Assembly: GCF_003667505.1 (NCBI RefSeq)
Contig: NZ_RCVJ01000153.1
Location: 21,678 to 85,677, forward strand
Reading direction: 5' to 3'
Source: Micromonospora sp. BL4
GTDB lineage: Bacteria > Actinomycetota > Actinomycetes > Mycobacteriales > Micromonosporaceae
DNA: 64,000 bases
Shown piece by piece: positions 22,850 to 30,381 of the stretch; the stretch's first letter is position 1, and every line of letters begins with the position of its first letter. The translations under genes and the position numbers were made by a program. The notes under the pieces are model-generated. The model was not told where the DNA came from and ran no database searches. It saw nothing but the letters and a program-made list of their open reading frames with translations.

Positions 22850-23937
22850 GAGGTCACCCCTTCGCTGGTCGGGTGGGTGGTCGGCGGGCCGCCCGGCCGG
22901 GGCGCCGGCAGCGGCGTGCCACTGGAGGCGCGGATGGCGAGGCTGGGTGGCACCTGCTCGCGGCGCGGCGGCAGGGTCGGATCGGCGATCCGTTGCAGGA
23001 GCAGCTCGGCGGCTCGGCGACCACGCTCGGTCGAGCCGAGCGAGACGCTGGAGAGCTGGGGAAACATCATCCGGGCGAGCTCGGTGTCGTCCATGCCGAC
23101 GACGGCGACGTCCTGCGGCACCTGACGCCCGGCGGCGAGCAGTGCGTGCAGCGCCCCGACCGCGATCAGGTCGTTGGCGCAGACCAGGGCGTCCGGGTCG
23201 GCGCGGGCGAGCAGCCGCTCGGTGGCGGTCCGGCCGGCGGCGTACTGGAAGTCGCCGACCTCGATCAGGTCCTCGTCGCACCGGATGTCGTGCCGTGTCA
23301 GCGCTGCCCGGAAGCCGGCGTCGCGCGCGGTTCCCGGAACGGTGTCGAGCGGGCCGTTGACGAAGCCGATCCGACGGCGGCCGGTGGCGACGAGGTGGTC
23401 GACGGCCAGCGCGACGCCGTGCCGGGAGTCGGTACGCACGTTGTCGACGGCCGCGTCCGCGCCGAGCTGTCCGACCACCACCACCGGCACCGGGCTGTCC
23501 ACCAACGCGGTCAGGTGGTCGTCGGTGACCCGGATCGGCGAGACGATCATCCCGTCCACGTATCGGTTGGCCAGCCGGCGCAGCAGGGCGGTCTCGTTGT
23601 CGATCCGTCCGCCGGTGGCGTGCACCAGCAGCTGCCGCCCGGAGGAGGCGACCACGGCCTCGATGGCGCGCATCATCTCGACGTAGACCGGGTTGCCGAT
23701 GTCCTCGACGGCGAGCGCGACGAGGCCGGTGCGCTGGGACTGCAACGACCGGGCGATGGCGTTCGGCACGTAGCCCACCTCGGCGGCCGCGGCGCGTACC
23801 TTGCGGATCGTCTCCGGACTGCCGCCGATCCCGTTGAGGACCCGCGAGGCGGACGCGATGGAGACACCGGCGCGGGCGGCGACCGTGTGCACCGTGGGCC
23901 GGCCGTCAGCCGGTTCCTGTAAACGTTTACGACCCAC
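22846..23937 (-). CDS. LacI-family repressor, first gene of the riboside-type operon
   Basis: 363 aa from the GTG at 23937, chosen because GGAGG lies 8 nt upstream (23946-23950). The DNA-binding helix-turn-helix and hinge are PTVHTVAARAGVSIASASRVLNG, followed by a periplasmic-binding-like effector domain (GLVALAVEDIGNPVYVEMM through VAVVGMDDTELARMMFPQLSS). It is the first gene of a ten-gene operon and carries an operator-like GTAAACGTTTAC overlapping its own codons 3-6 (R-K-R-L), plus two more AAACGTTT sites upstream. It therefore almost certainly represses its own operon and is released by the imported compound or a metabolite. Confidence 0.88.
   Translation of the reverse strand: MGRKRLQEPADGRPTVHTVAARAGVSIASASRVLNGIGGSPETIRKVRAAAAEVGYVPNAIARSLQSQRTGLVALAVEDIGNPVYVEMMRAIEAVVASSGRQLLVHATGGRIDNETALLRRLANRYVDGMIVSPIRVTDDHLTALVDSPVPVVVVGQLGADAAVDNVRTDSRHGVALAVDHLVATGRRRIGFVNGPLDTVPGTARDAGFRAALTRHDIRCDEDLIEVGDFQYAAGRTATERLLARADPDALVCANDLIAVGALHALLAAGRQVPQDVAVVGMDDTELARMMFPQLSSVSLGSTERGRRAAELLLQRIADPTLPPRREQVPPSLAIRASSGTPLPAPRPGGPPTTHPTSEGVTS
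23919..23930. promoter_or_regulatory. LacI operator 1, inside the repressor coding start
   Basis: GTAAACGTTTAC is a perfect 12-bp palindrome with a central CG, the hallmark of LacI-family operators. It overlaps the first codons of the repressor gene itself. Confidence 0.75.
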
Positions 23938-23961
23938 GTTCTGCACCTCCACCCGATAGCT

Positions 23962-23973
23962 GTAAACGTTTCC
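23962..23973. promoter_or_regulatory. LacI operator 2, upstream of the repressor start
   Basis: GTAAACGTTTCC shares the AAACGTTT core with the neighbouring sites and lies 25-36 bp upstream of the GTG start, where it would block a promoter or early elongation. Confidence 0.75.
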
Positions 23974-24017
23974 GGGAGTCTGCTCCGCGCATGGCGGAGA
24001 GGTCAAGAGCCCGTTAC

Positions 24018-24029
24018 GAAAACGTTTCC
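24018..24029. promoter_or_regulatory. LacI operator 3, distal
   Basis: GAAAACGTTTCC again carries AAACGTTT. It is centred about 56 bp from operator 2 and 99 bp from operator 1, spacing that would allow cooperative or looped binding. Confidence 0.7.
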
Positions 24030-24076
24030 AACACCCGAAGCCCCGCCCCTGCCCTGGTGATCCAGCCCTGCCCTCG

Positions 24077-24132
24077 TGATCAAGAGGTTTGCGTCATCCG
24101 TTCGGCGTCTCCTGACGCAAACCTCTTGATCA
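24077..24132. terminator. Long perfect hairpin between the ABC-F gene and the LacI operon
   Basis: The 20-bp arms start TGATCAAGAGGTTTGCGTCA (24077-24096) and return at 24113-24132, perfectly complementary around a 16-nt loop. CTCG/CGAG extends the stem beyond a one-base bulge. It lies 29 bp past the ABC-F stop, so it can terminate that gene, but it is longer and less GC-rich than other terminators here and may be a dispersed intergenic repeat. Confidence 0.7.
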
Positions 24133-24160
24133 ACGAGTTGGGGGGCGGGGCGGGGGCGGG

Positions 24161-25774
24161 CTACGTGAGGGTGATTTCGCGGTTGGGCCAGCTTGAGCGG
24201 AGGCGGCGGTCGTGGCTGGCGATGATGATGGCGCCTGGACCGGTGGCCAGGGCGTCCTCCAGTTCGTCGCAGAGTCGCGGGGAGAGATGGTTGGTCGGCT
24301 CGTCCAGCAGGAGCAGGTCCGGCGGATCGGCGACGAGCACCGCGAGGGCCAGCCGTCGGCGCTGGCCGACCGACAACTCGCCAACCGGTCGGTCGAGATC
24401 CGCGGGCGCGAGCAGCCCGAGCGACGACAGCGGCACCGTCTCGGCCCGCTCCGCACCGACGGCCGTCGCGAAGGTCTCCCGGGCGGTCCGGTGCGGATCA
24501 GCGAGAACGGTGTCCTGGGTCAGCAGTCCGACGCGCAGGTCCGACCGCCGCCAGACCGCTCCGGTGCCGTTGACGTGTCCGGCGAGGACGGCGAGCAGAG
24601 TGGACTTGCCCGCACCGTTCGGCCCGCTCACCAACAGCCGGTCGCTGGCCGTGACCTCGAGCTGCTCCACCCGTAGCCGGCCGGGGACCTCCACGTGGCG
24701 CATCGTGACGATGGCGTCGTCGCCGGCTCCGATGGCGAGAACGGGTGCGTGGAAGCGCAACGGCTCCGGCGGCGCGGCGACCTGAAGGCGCTCCAGCGCC
24801 TCCAACCGGCGCGCGGCGTCGCGTACCCGGCGGGAGATCTGGTTCTGCACCCGGCCGGCGGTGTGCCCGTACCCCATCTTCTCGCTGTCGCGGGGGCCGC
24901 GGCCATGGGCGACCTGATGCCCGGTCACGGCGGCGGCCCGGCGCAGCTCGGCGAGCTGCACCTGCTCGTCGTCGTAGCGCCGACGCCAACGATCGGCCTC
25001 GGCGCGCTTCGCCTCCAGGTACGCGGTGTAGCCGCCGCCGTAGCGCACCGGCCCCTGCACCGCCGGGTCCAGGTCGACGACGTCGGTGCACACCGCGTCC
25101 AGGAACGCGCGGTCGTGACTGGCCACCACGACCACTCCGGGCATCGCCCGGAGCTGCTCCTCGACGAACGTCGCCGCGGCGTCGTCGAGGTGGTTGGTGG
25201 GTTCGTCGAGCAGCAGCGCGGCCGGTCGACGGATCAGCATCGCGGCCAGCGCGAGGCGTCCACGTTGCCCGCCGGACAGTTCGGCCAGCCTCCGCTCGTG
25301 CGGCGTCCCGGCGAGGCCGAGGCCGGCGAGCACCGTCAGCGCGCGCCGGTCGGCGTCCCAGGCGTCGCGGTCCTGCGCCCGCTCCAGGGTCTCGCCGTAC
25401 GCGGCCAGCAGCTGGGCGTGCCGCTCCGTGTCCTCGGGAGAGTCGGCCAGCGCGTTGCCGAGCCGGTCCAGCTCGGCCAGGTCCGCTCTGGCCGCACGCA
25501 GCGCGTCGTCGAGGACCGCGGCGACGGTCGCGGACGGGGCGTACGGCATCTCCTGGTGCAGGAAGCCGAGATCCGGTGGGCGGACGACGGTGCCGGAGTC
25601 GGGTTCGTCGACGCCGGCGAGGACCCGCAACAGGGTTGTCTTGCCGGTGCCGTTCTCGCCGATCAGGCCGATCCGGTGGCCGGGCGCGGCGGTCAGGGAG
25701 ACACCGTCGAGCACTCGACGGTCGCCTCGGATACGTAGCAGGTCATGGGCGATCAGCGCGGGTCGAACAGACAA
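24161..25774 (-). CDS. ABC-F ATPase (probable ribosome-acting antibiotic resistance type)
   Basis: 537 aa, two nucleotide-binding domains and no membrane segments. NBD1 has GENGTGKTTLL, LSGGQRGRLALAAML and LLLDEPTNHLDD; NBD2 has GPNGAGKSTLLAVL, LSVGQRRRLALAVL and LLLDEPTNHLS. Between them is a charged linker (AYLEAKRAEADRWRRRYDDE) of the kind that enters the ribosomal E site. ABC-F proteins act on the ribosome; those of actinomycetes often confer macrolide, lincosamide or streptogramin resistance, though a housekeeping translational role is possible. The start is TTG at 25774 with GAGG at 5 nt. A short leader ORF with hairpins lies upstream, consistent with antibiotic-responsive attenuation. 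Confidence 0.85.
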   Translation of the reverse strand: MSVRPALIAHDLLRIRGDRRVLDGVSLTAAPGHRIGLIGENGTGKTTLLRVLAGVDEPDSGTVVRPPDLGFLHQEMPYAPSATVAAVLDDALRAARADLAELDRLGNALADSPEDTERHAQLLAAYGETLERAQDRDAWDADRRALTVLAGLGLAGTPHERRLAELSGGQRGRLALAAMLIRRPAALLLDEPTNHLDDAAATFVEEQLRAMPGVVVVASHDRAFLDAVCTDVVDLDPAVQGPVRYGGGYTAYLEAKRAEADRWRRRYDDEQVQLAELRRAAAVTGHQVAHGRGPRDSEKMGYGHTAGRVQNQISRRVRDAARRLEALERLQVAAPPEPLRFHAPVLAIGAGDDAIVTMRHVEVPGRLRVEQLEVTASDRLLVSGPNGAGKSTLLAVLAGHVNGTGAVWRRSDLRVGLLTQDTVLADPHRTARETFATAVGAERAETVPLSSLGLLAPADLDRPVGELSVGQRRRLALAVLVADPPDLLLLDEPTNHLSPRLCDELEDALATGPGAIIIASHDRRLRSSWPNREITLT

Positions 25775-25854
25775 GGGGACCTCGGGAAACGGAGACCCGG
25801 GCGCACACGGGCGGCCCGGCGGGAGCAGGGCATGACGACAGGGGCCGCGGCGAC

Positions 25855-25870
25855 GGCGCGGTCACGCGCC
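25855..25870 (-). promoter_or_regulatory. Hairpin overlapping the leader ORF stop
   Basis: Read on the minus strand, GGCGCG TGAC CGCGCC is a perfect 6-bp stem with a 4-nt loop, and the TGA in the loop is the leader ORF stop. A ribosome stalled in the leader would prevent this hairpin from forming. Confidence 0.4.
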
Positions 25871-25915
25871 CGTCTGCGGCCAGTCCGGGTTCTCACCCGG
25901 AGATGTCGTCGTCAC
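25862..25915 (-). CDS. Putative 17-aa leader peptide of the ABC-F gene
   Basis: GTG at 25915 to TGA at 25862 encodes MTTTSPGENPDWPQTGA, ending 87 bp before the ABC-F TTG start. CCGGGT-GAGA-ACCCGG (25885-25900) is a hairpin inside the ORF and a second hairpin overlaps its stop codon. Antibiotic-resistance ABC-F genes are often controlled by leader-peptide attenuation, and this arrangement fits. The ribosome binding site is weak (GGAGCAGG, spacing about 9), so translation is unproven. Confidence 0.35.
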   Translation of the reverse strand: MTTTSPGENPDWPQTGA

Positions 25916-25982
25916 CTGCCACGCCTGCTCCGATCTCCGGCAACTCGCGTCAAAGATTAACTCACCGTCGGCGGCCCCGGCG

Positions 25983-26162
25983 TCATCCGCCGCCCATGCT
26001 CGACGAGCTGTTGTCCGACGAGTTTCCCGGCCGCGACGTGTATCGACCGGCCAGCCGCCCGGCCCGCGCACGACGCCCGAGCACGACGATGATGGACAGC
26101 AGCAGCACCGCGAAGAGCAGGATCGACCCGCCCAGCAACGCCGCGATCACTCCAACCGACAT
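25983..26162 (-). CDS. 59-aa single-pass membrane protein
   Basis: ATG at 26162 to TGA at 25983, minus strand. The product begins MSVGVIAALLGGSILLFAV, continues as one long hydrophobic helix (about residues 4-28) ending IIVVLGRR, then has a basic patch (RARAGRLAGRY) and a polar Ser/Asn-rich tail ending SSMGGG. AAGGGG lies about 10 nt upstream. It lies 60 bp downstream of the TetR gene and 67 bp upstream of the leader ORF, on the same strand. The clear topology argues for a real gene. Function unknown. Confidence 0.6.
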   Translation of the reverse strand: MSVGVIAALLGGSILLFAVLLLSIIVVLGRRARAGRLAGRYTSRPGNSSDNSSSSMGGG

Positions 26163-26222
26163 GCTCGACCGCCCCTTTCCAACCCGCGACCGGTACGGCC
26201 GGATCGGCCGATCCTGACACGA

Positions 26223-26828
26223 TCAGGCCGTTCGGGCACCCACCCGGAGCGAGTCGATGGTCAGGTCCAGGGCGGCCTCGAGATGATCGATCTGTCCGGT
26301 GGAGAGCAACAGCAGCACGCCACCCTGGATGCCGGCCAGCAGCGCTGCGGCGGCGCGGTCGGCGTCCACCTCGGGTGCGATGTCTCCGGTCGACTGCATG
26401 TGCCGGATGCCCTCGGCGATCGCGTTCTGCCAGCGCCGCATGAGCCCGGTCACCACCGCCTGGGCGCCAGGACCACGCCGGCTCGCCTGGCCGAGCAGGC
26501 TGTTGAGCGGGCACGTCACGCCCTGGGCGAGGTAGCGCTCGATCAGCCGGTCGCGCCACGCCAGCCAGGCCGGCCAGGACGTCAGGTTGCTGAGCATCGG
26601 CTCCTGGTCGCTGAGCACCTGGTCGGCCTCGTGCTGGGCCACGGCGAGCAGCAACTCCTCCTTGCCCCCCGGGAAGTAGTGGAACAGCTGGCCCTTGCTG
26701 GTGCCGGTGCGCGCCATCACGTCCTCGAGGCGTGTCTCGTCGACGCCGCGCTCACGGATCTCGGCGGCGGCGCCGGCGACGATCCGGGCTCGGGTCGCCT
26801 CTCCCTTGCGGGTCAGCGCGCGTGTCAT
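26223..26828 (-). CDS. TetR-family repressor
   Basis: 201 aa. The N-terminal helix-turn-helix is ATRARIVAGAAAEIRERGVDETRLEDVMARTGTSKGQLFHYFP (split here as the family pattern G-x-T-S-K-G-x-L-F-H-Y-F, residues ~35-47); the C-terminal domain resembles TetR_C_6-like ligand domains (CPLNSLLGQASRRGPGAQA). ATG at 26828 has GGAGG at 5 nt. It is divergent from the aldo/keto reductase, with two GGAC-x6-GTCC inverted repeats between the genes, so it most likely represses the reductase and itself in response to an electrophile or related ligand (inference). Confidence 0.85.
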   Translation of the reverse strand: MTRALTRKGEATRARIVAGAAAEIRERGVDETRLEDVMARTGTSKGQLFHYFPGGKEELLLAVAQHEADQVLSDQEPMLSNLTSWPAWLAWRDRLIERYLAQGVTCPLNSLLGQASRRGPGAQAVVTGLMRRWQNAIAEGIRHMQSTGDIAPEVDADRAAAALLAGIQGGVLLLLSTGQIDHLEAALDLTIDSLRVGARTA

Positions 26829-26854
26829 GAGGCCTCCGTCACCGTTCCTCGTAC

Positions 26855-26868
26855 GGACCTGGAAGTCC
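26855..26868. promoter_or_regulatory. TetR operator, site 1
   Basis: GGACCTGGAAGTCC is a 14-bp near-perfect inverted repeat (GGAC..GTCC) 27 bp upstream of the TetR start. It is close to the reverse complement of site 2. Confidence 0.65.
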
Positions 26869-26886
26869 GACCCTAGCTCGGCTTTT

Positions 26887-26900
26887 GGACTTGCAGGTCC
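26887..26900. promoter_or_regulatory. TetR operator, site 2
   Basis: GGACTTGCAGGTCC lies 32 bp from site 1 (about three helical turns) and 70 bp upstream of the aldo/keto reductase start. The shared GGAC(C/T)T..A(A/G)GTCC pattern supports one regulator binding both. Confidence 0.65.
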
Positions 26901-26969
26901 ATTTTTGGCGAGCAAAGGTCTGGACACGCGGTCCGCTCCGGGCCGGCGAGCGATCGGGAGGGCGCAACG

Positions 26970-28073
26970 ATGAACCAGTACTACCTGCTCGGGCGGTCCG
27001 GTCTGCGGGTGAGCCGACTGGCGCTGGGCACGATGAACTTCGGCGTCGACGGGTTCCACGCCGCGTACGGCAGGACCGAGGAGGAGGCGGAGCCGATCTT
27101 CCGCCGCTACCTGGAGGCGGGCGGAAACCTCATCGACACGGCGGACTTCTACACCGCCGGTGAGAGCGAACGCATCCTCGGCCGACTGATCGACCGGGCC
27201 GGTGCCCGGGATCGGCTCGTGCTGACCAGCAAGGCCACCAACACCACCGACCCGACCGACCCGAACGCCAGCGGCAACGGGCGCAAGCACATCGTGCGGG
27301 CGGTGGAGGCGTCGCTGCGCCGGCTCGGCACCGACTACCTCGACCTGCACCTGCTGCACACCTGGGACCGGATCACCCCGGTCGAGGAGGTCGTGCACAC
27401 CCTCGACGACCTGGTACGCGCCGGCAAGATCCGGTACGCCGGCCTCTCCGACGTACCAGCCTGGTACGCGGCACGGGCGCAGAGCTACGCCGAGGCACAC
27501 GGGCTGGCCCCGATGATCACCGTGCAGCTGCCGTACTCCCTGGTCACACGCGACATCGAGGCGGAGTACGTGTCGATGGCCCAGACCCTCGGCATGGGCC
27601 TCACCGCGTGGAGCCCGATCGGCGGCGGCCTGCTCAGCGGCAAGTACCGGCGGACCGGCGAGGGCATGAGCGGGACCGGGCGGTTGACCAGTCCCGACGC
27701 CCCGGGTCGGGAGATCAACCCCAGGGACTGGCGGGTCATCGAGGTGCTGGAGGGCGTGGCCGCGGACCTGGGCCGCAGCATGGCCCAGGTCGCGATCAAC
27801 TGGGTGGCCACCCAGCCGGCGGTCGCGTCCGTGGTCATCGGGGCGAGCAACCCCGAGCAGTTGGACAGCAACCTCGGCGCGCTCGACTTCGAGATCCCGG
27901 CGGACGCCCGTCGCCGGCTCGACGAGGCCAGCGCACCACAGCTCGGGATGCCGTACGGGATGTTCACCCCGCAGTACCAGTCCTGGGTGGTGAGCCCCGG
28001 CCTCGGCATCGGCGACAAGCCGGCCGGATACGCCCCGCCGGTGTTCAACGGCGCCACCCGGCCCACCGGCTGA
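26970..28073 (+). CDS. Aldo/keto reductase
   Basis: 367 aa, soluble (beta/alpha)8 NADPH-dependent oxidoreductase. The catalytic tetrad is visible: Asp and Tyr in IDTADFYTAGESE (~55-60), Lys in VLTSKATNT (~90) and His in LHLLHTWDRI (~128). C-terminal VVIGASNPEQLDSNL is the family cofactor-binding loop. The substrate cannot be predicted; the YajO/Tas-like group reduces varied aldehydes and ketones. ATG at 26970 is preceded by GGGAGGG. It is divergent from a TetR repressor with two shared operators, so ligand-induced expression is likely. Confidence 0.88.
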   Translation: MNQYYLLGRSGLRVSRLALGTMNFGVDGFHAAYGRTEEEAEPIFRRYLEAGGNLIDTADFYTAGESERILGRLIDRAGARDRLVLTSKATNTTDPTDPNASGNGRKHIVRAVEASLRRLGTDYLDLHLLHTWDRITPVEEVVHTLDDLVRAGKIRYAGLSDVPAWYAARAQSYAEAHGLAPMITVQLPYSLVTRDIEAEYVSMAQTLGMGLTAWSPIGGGLLSGKYRRTGEGMSGTGRLTSPDAPGREINPRDWRVIEVLEGVAADLGRSMAQVAINWVATQPAVASVVIGASNPEQLDSNLGALDFEIPADARRRLDEASAPQLGMPYGMFTPQYQSWVVSPGLGIGDKPAGYAPPVFNGATRPTG

Positions 28074-28110
28074 GGGAGCACGACGCGGCAGGGCCTTCGG
28101 ACAGCAGGGT

Positions 28111-28138
28111 GGTGGCGGGGACGCACGCCCCCGCCACC
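28111..28138. terminator. Bidirectional terminator between convergent genes
   Basis: GGTGGCGGGG (28111-28120) and CCCCGCCACC (28129-28138) form a perfect 10-bp stem around an 8-nt loop, between the aldo/keto reductase stop (28073) and the convergent hydrolase stop (28153). Confidence 0.75.
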
Positions 28139-28152
28139 CCGTGCTCCGACGG

Positions 28153-29169
28153 CTAGCCGCCTCCGCTGGTCGTGCCGGCGAGCCCGGACGTCGGCTCGGG
28201 CTCTCCCTCGTACAGCGCGACGTACCGCCGGCGCAGGTCGGATTCGTCCGGGCCGAGCGCGGCGAGGTCGAGCACGTCGTGGCGGAGACCCAACGACTCC
28301 GGCAGCTCGTGGACGCGGAGCGTGATCCCGTTCGCCTCGGCGATCCTCGCCGGCACCGCCACCGCCGCCCGACGGTCCACCACGCCGTCGAGCGGGCTGA
28401 TCGCGACCGCCGCCGTCACCAGACCGCTCCGGCGCGGTGGACCCGGGAGGCCGCGCGCGATCGCCAGGTACTGCGTGACCGCGGACAGCGAGTAACCGCG
28501 CGACGTGACGCGGTCGGGCAGGATGCGGCGGCCGTACAGCACGATGAGCGGCTTGACGGCGAACGCCGGCGCCTGCCGCGGGTCCGGGCCGAAGAACGGC
28601 GACAGCAGCAGGAGGCGCCGCACGACGTCGCCACGGACCTGGGCCAGCCAGGCGGCCAGGACCGCCCCGCCGGAGATCCCCACGACGCCGACCTCGTCCC
28701 CGAGACCCGCCGCGACGGTCAACGCCCGGGCGGCGTACGCGGTCAGCTCATCGGCCTCGACCTGGTGATGAGCCCGCCGGTCGACGGTGCCGTGCCGGGG
28801 GGCGCGCGGAAGCCAGACGTTGTAGCCGCGGGCGAAGAACTCCTCGGCCAGCTCGTCGTACTGCTCCGGCGCGTGGGTGTATCCGTGCAGCAGCAGCACG
28901 ACCCGGTCGGTACGCGAGCCGTGGCTCAGCAACCGGCTGCGCGACTCCGGCCGGAGGAGCGGATCCGCGGCCTCGGCCGCCATGATGGTCTCGGCGACGC
29001 GGGTGGCGGCGGCGAAGTCGAGCGGGTGCCCGGCTGCCCGATGAGGTTGACGGCGGCGTAGCGGCCAGAGGTAGAGCCCGACGACCGCCGACACGAGCAG
29101 CGTCAGCCCGGCTCCGACGAGGGCCAGGCAGTAGTCGAGGAAGCTCTGCTGGTCACCGATCAGGTCCAT
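28153..29169 (-). CDS. Membrane-anchored alpha/beta hydrolase
   Basis: 338 aa. An N-terminal membrane helix (YCLALVGAGLTLLVSAVVGL, about 13-33) anchors an alpha/beta hydrolase domain: VVLLLHGYTHAPEQYDELA (oxyanion strand), the nucleophile elbow GISGGA (Gly-x-Ser-x-Gly, Ser ~165) and a late His candidate in LGLRHDVLDL (~307). The esterase/lipase or lysophospholipase-like layout fits SGNH-free serine hydrolases; the substrate is unknown. ATG at 29169 is used because the membrane helix follows directly. The GNAT gene upstream ends 56 bp before it, and the two could be cotranscribed. Confidence 0.78.
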   Translation of the reverse strand: MDLIGDQQSFLDYCLALVGAGLTLLVSAVVGLYLWPLRRRQPHRAAGHPLDFAAATRVAETIMAAEAADPLLRPESRSRLLSHGSRTDRVVLLLHGYTHAPEQYDELAEEFFARGYNVWLPRAPRHGTVDRRAHHQVEADELTAYAARALTVAAGLGDEVGVVGISGGAVLAAWLAQVRGDVVRRLLLLSPFFGPDPRQAPAFAVKPLIVLYGRRILPDRVTSRGYSLSAVTQYLAIARGLPGPPRRSGLVTAAVAISPLDGVVDRRAAVAVPARIAEANGITLRVHELPESLGLRHDVLDLAALGPDESDLRRRYVALYEGEPEPTSGLAGTTSGGG

Positions 29170-29225
29170 CGACGTCGGCCCTGGTGGTGGGTGCTGGCAA
29201 CGATCTTCGGCACCGCCAGATCCTC

Positions 29226-30173
29226 TCACCGGCGATTCGATCGATGCGGCGCCGGGGACGCCGTACGCCCTGGTGGCGCCGCTTGGGCGACTGCCGGCGC
29301 GAAGACGACCCGCGACCGGAGCTGTCGGAACCCGGTCCGTTCCAACTCCGCCAGCACCGCCACCCGGTGGGCGTCCACGTCCGCGATCACCTCCCGGGCC
29401 CCGCCGGCTGCCAGCGCCCGGACGGCCTCGACCAGCAGCTCACTCCGGACGGCCTCGTCGAGCAGACCGAGGTACGCGATGAGCGGGTAGCAGGCGTCCC
29501 CCGCTGGTCCGACCAGACCGACCGGTTCCCCGTCGGCCAGCGCGATCCGCCAGTCTCCCGCCGGACCCCGCAGCCAGGCCAGCGGGTCGGTGGCCAGGTC
29601 GACGCCGCCGACCGCCCGCGCTATCTCCACGCCGGTCAGCACGTCCGGCTCGACGATCCGGGCGATCAGTGCGTTGATCTCCGCCGGGTCGGCCGCCGGG
29701 CGGAAGGCGTACCGTCCGGACGTGGCCGGCAGGGGCGTGCCCGTCCAGGAGCACCTCACCCGCTCCCCGCGCTCGACCAGGCCGGCGAGCCGGGCCGCCG
29801 CCATCGGCGCCTCCACCACGGAAAGCACCTCCGGCCGACGCCGCCAGTGGGCCGGCATGGCGGCGAAGTACAGCCCGGGACCGCCCAGTGCCTCGTGGGC
29901 GGCGCGCAGCAGCGTGGCGCCCACCTCCGGCTCGGCGTCCAGGTCGAACCGCTCCAACCAGGGTGCGCCGACGGCACCCGGCGGAAGGAGCCAGGCCGCC
30001 CTGCCGACCACCCGGCCGGCTCGCAGGGCGATCCAGGTGTTCTCAGGTCGGTAGCCGCCGCCGGCGATCCCGTCGGCGTAGCCGACCTGGCGCAGTTGGG
30101 GCAGCGGGTCGGGCATGGAGTCGAACAGGTGTTCCTCGCCCGCGACGAGCGGACGGATGACCAGGTCGGTCAT
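29226..30173 (-). CDS. GNAT-type acetyltransferase
   Basis: 315 aa. The pattern suggests two GNAT modules: an N-terminal stretch TDLVIRPLVAGEEHLFDSM with RAGRVVGRAAWLL, and a C-terminal one with ALADGEPVGLVGP, LLVEAVRALAAGGAREVIADVD and AELERTGFRQLRSRVVF (the usual G-F-x final strand). It probably transfers an acetyl group from acetyl-CoA to an amine. The canonical Q/R-x-x-G-x-G/A loop is not sharp, so the module boundaries are approximate. ATG at 30173 has GGAGG at 8 nt. Substrate unknown. Confidence 0.65.
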   Translation of the reverse strand: MTDLVIRPLVAGEEHLFDSMPDPLPQLRQVGYADGIAGGGYRPENTWIALRAGRVVGRAAWLLPPGAVGAPWLERFDLDAEPEVGATLLRAAHEALGGPGLYFAAMPAHWRRRPEVLSVVEAPMAAARLAGLVERGERVRCSWTGTPLPATSGRYAFRPAADPAEINALIARIVEPDVLTGVEIARAVGGVDLATDPLAWLRGPAGDWRIALADGEPVGLVGPAGDACYPLIAYLGLLDEAVRSELLVEAVRALAAGGAREVIADVDAHRVAVLAELERTGFRQLRSRVVFAPAVAQAAPPGRTASPAPHRSNRR

Positions 30174-30381
30174 AGGGTGATCCTCCGGGAGAGCGAGCGC
30201 CCCGGGTCAGATCCGCGTGGACGCCGGAGCGCGGAGGGGGCGCAGAACATCGGACATTGTTCTGACCTCCTCCCGGCTCGACGGCGTGCCCGAAAACCTA
30301 GCTGAGGTGCTCGCCGCCCCGCAAGGCCGCATTCGGGTTGCCGTGTCAGCCGGAGTCGGGCACTGGCAGCCCGAGCGCCGG
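30174..30381. other. 208-bp intergenic region
   Basis: Separates the GNAT gene from the upstream LtrA gene on the same strand. Short open frames here lack ribosome binding sites. I see no hairpin or operator that stands out; it presumably holds the GNAT promoter. Confidence 0.4.
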
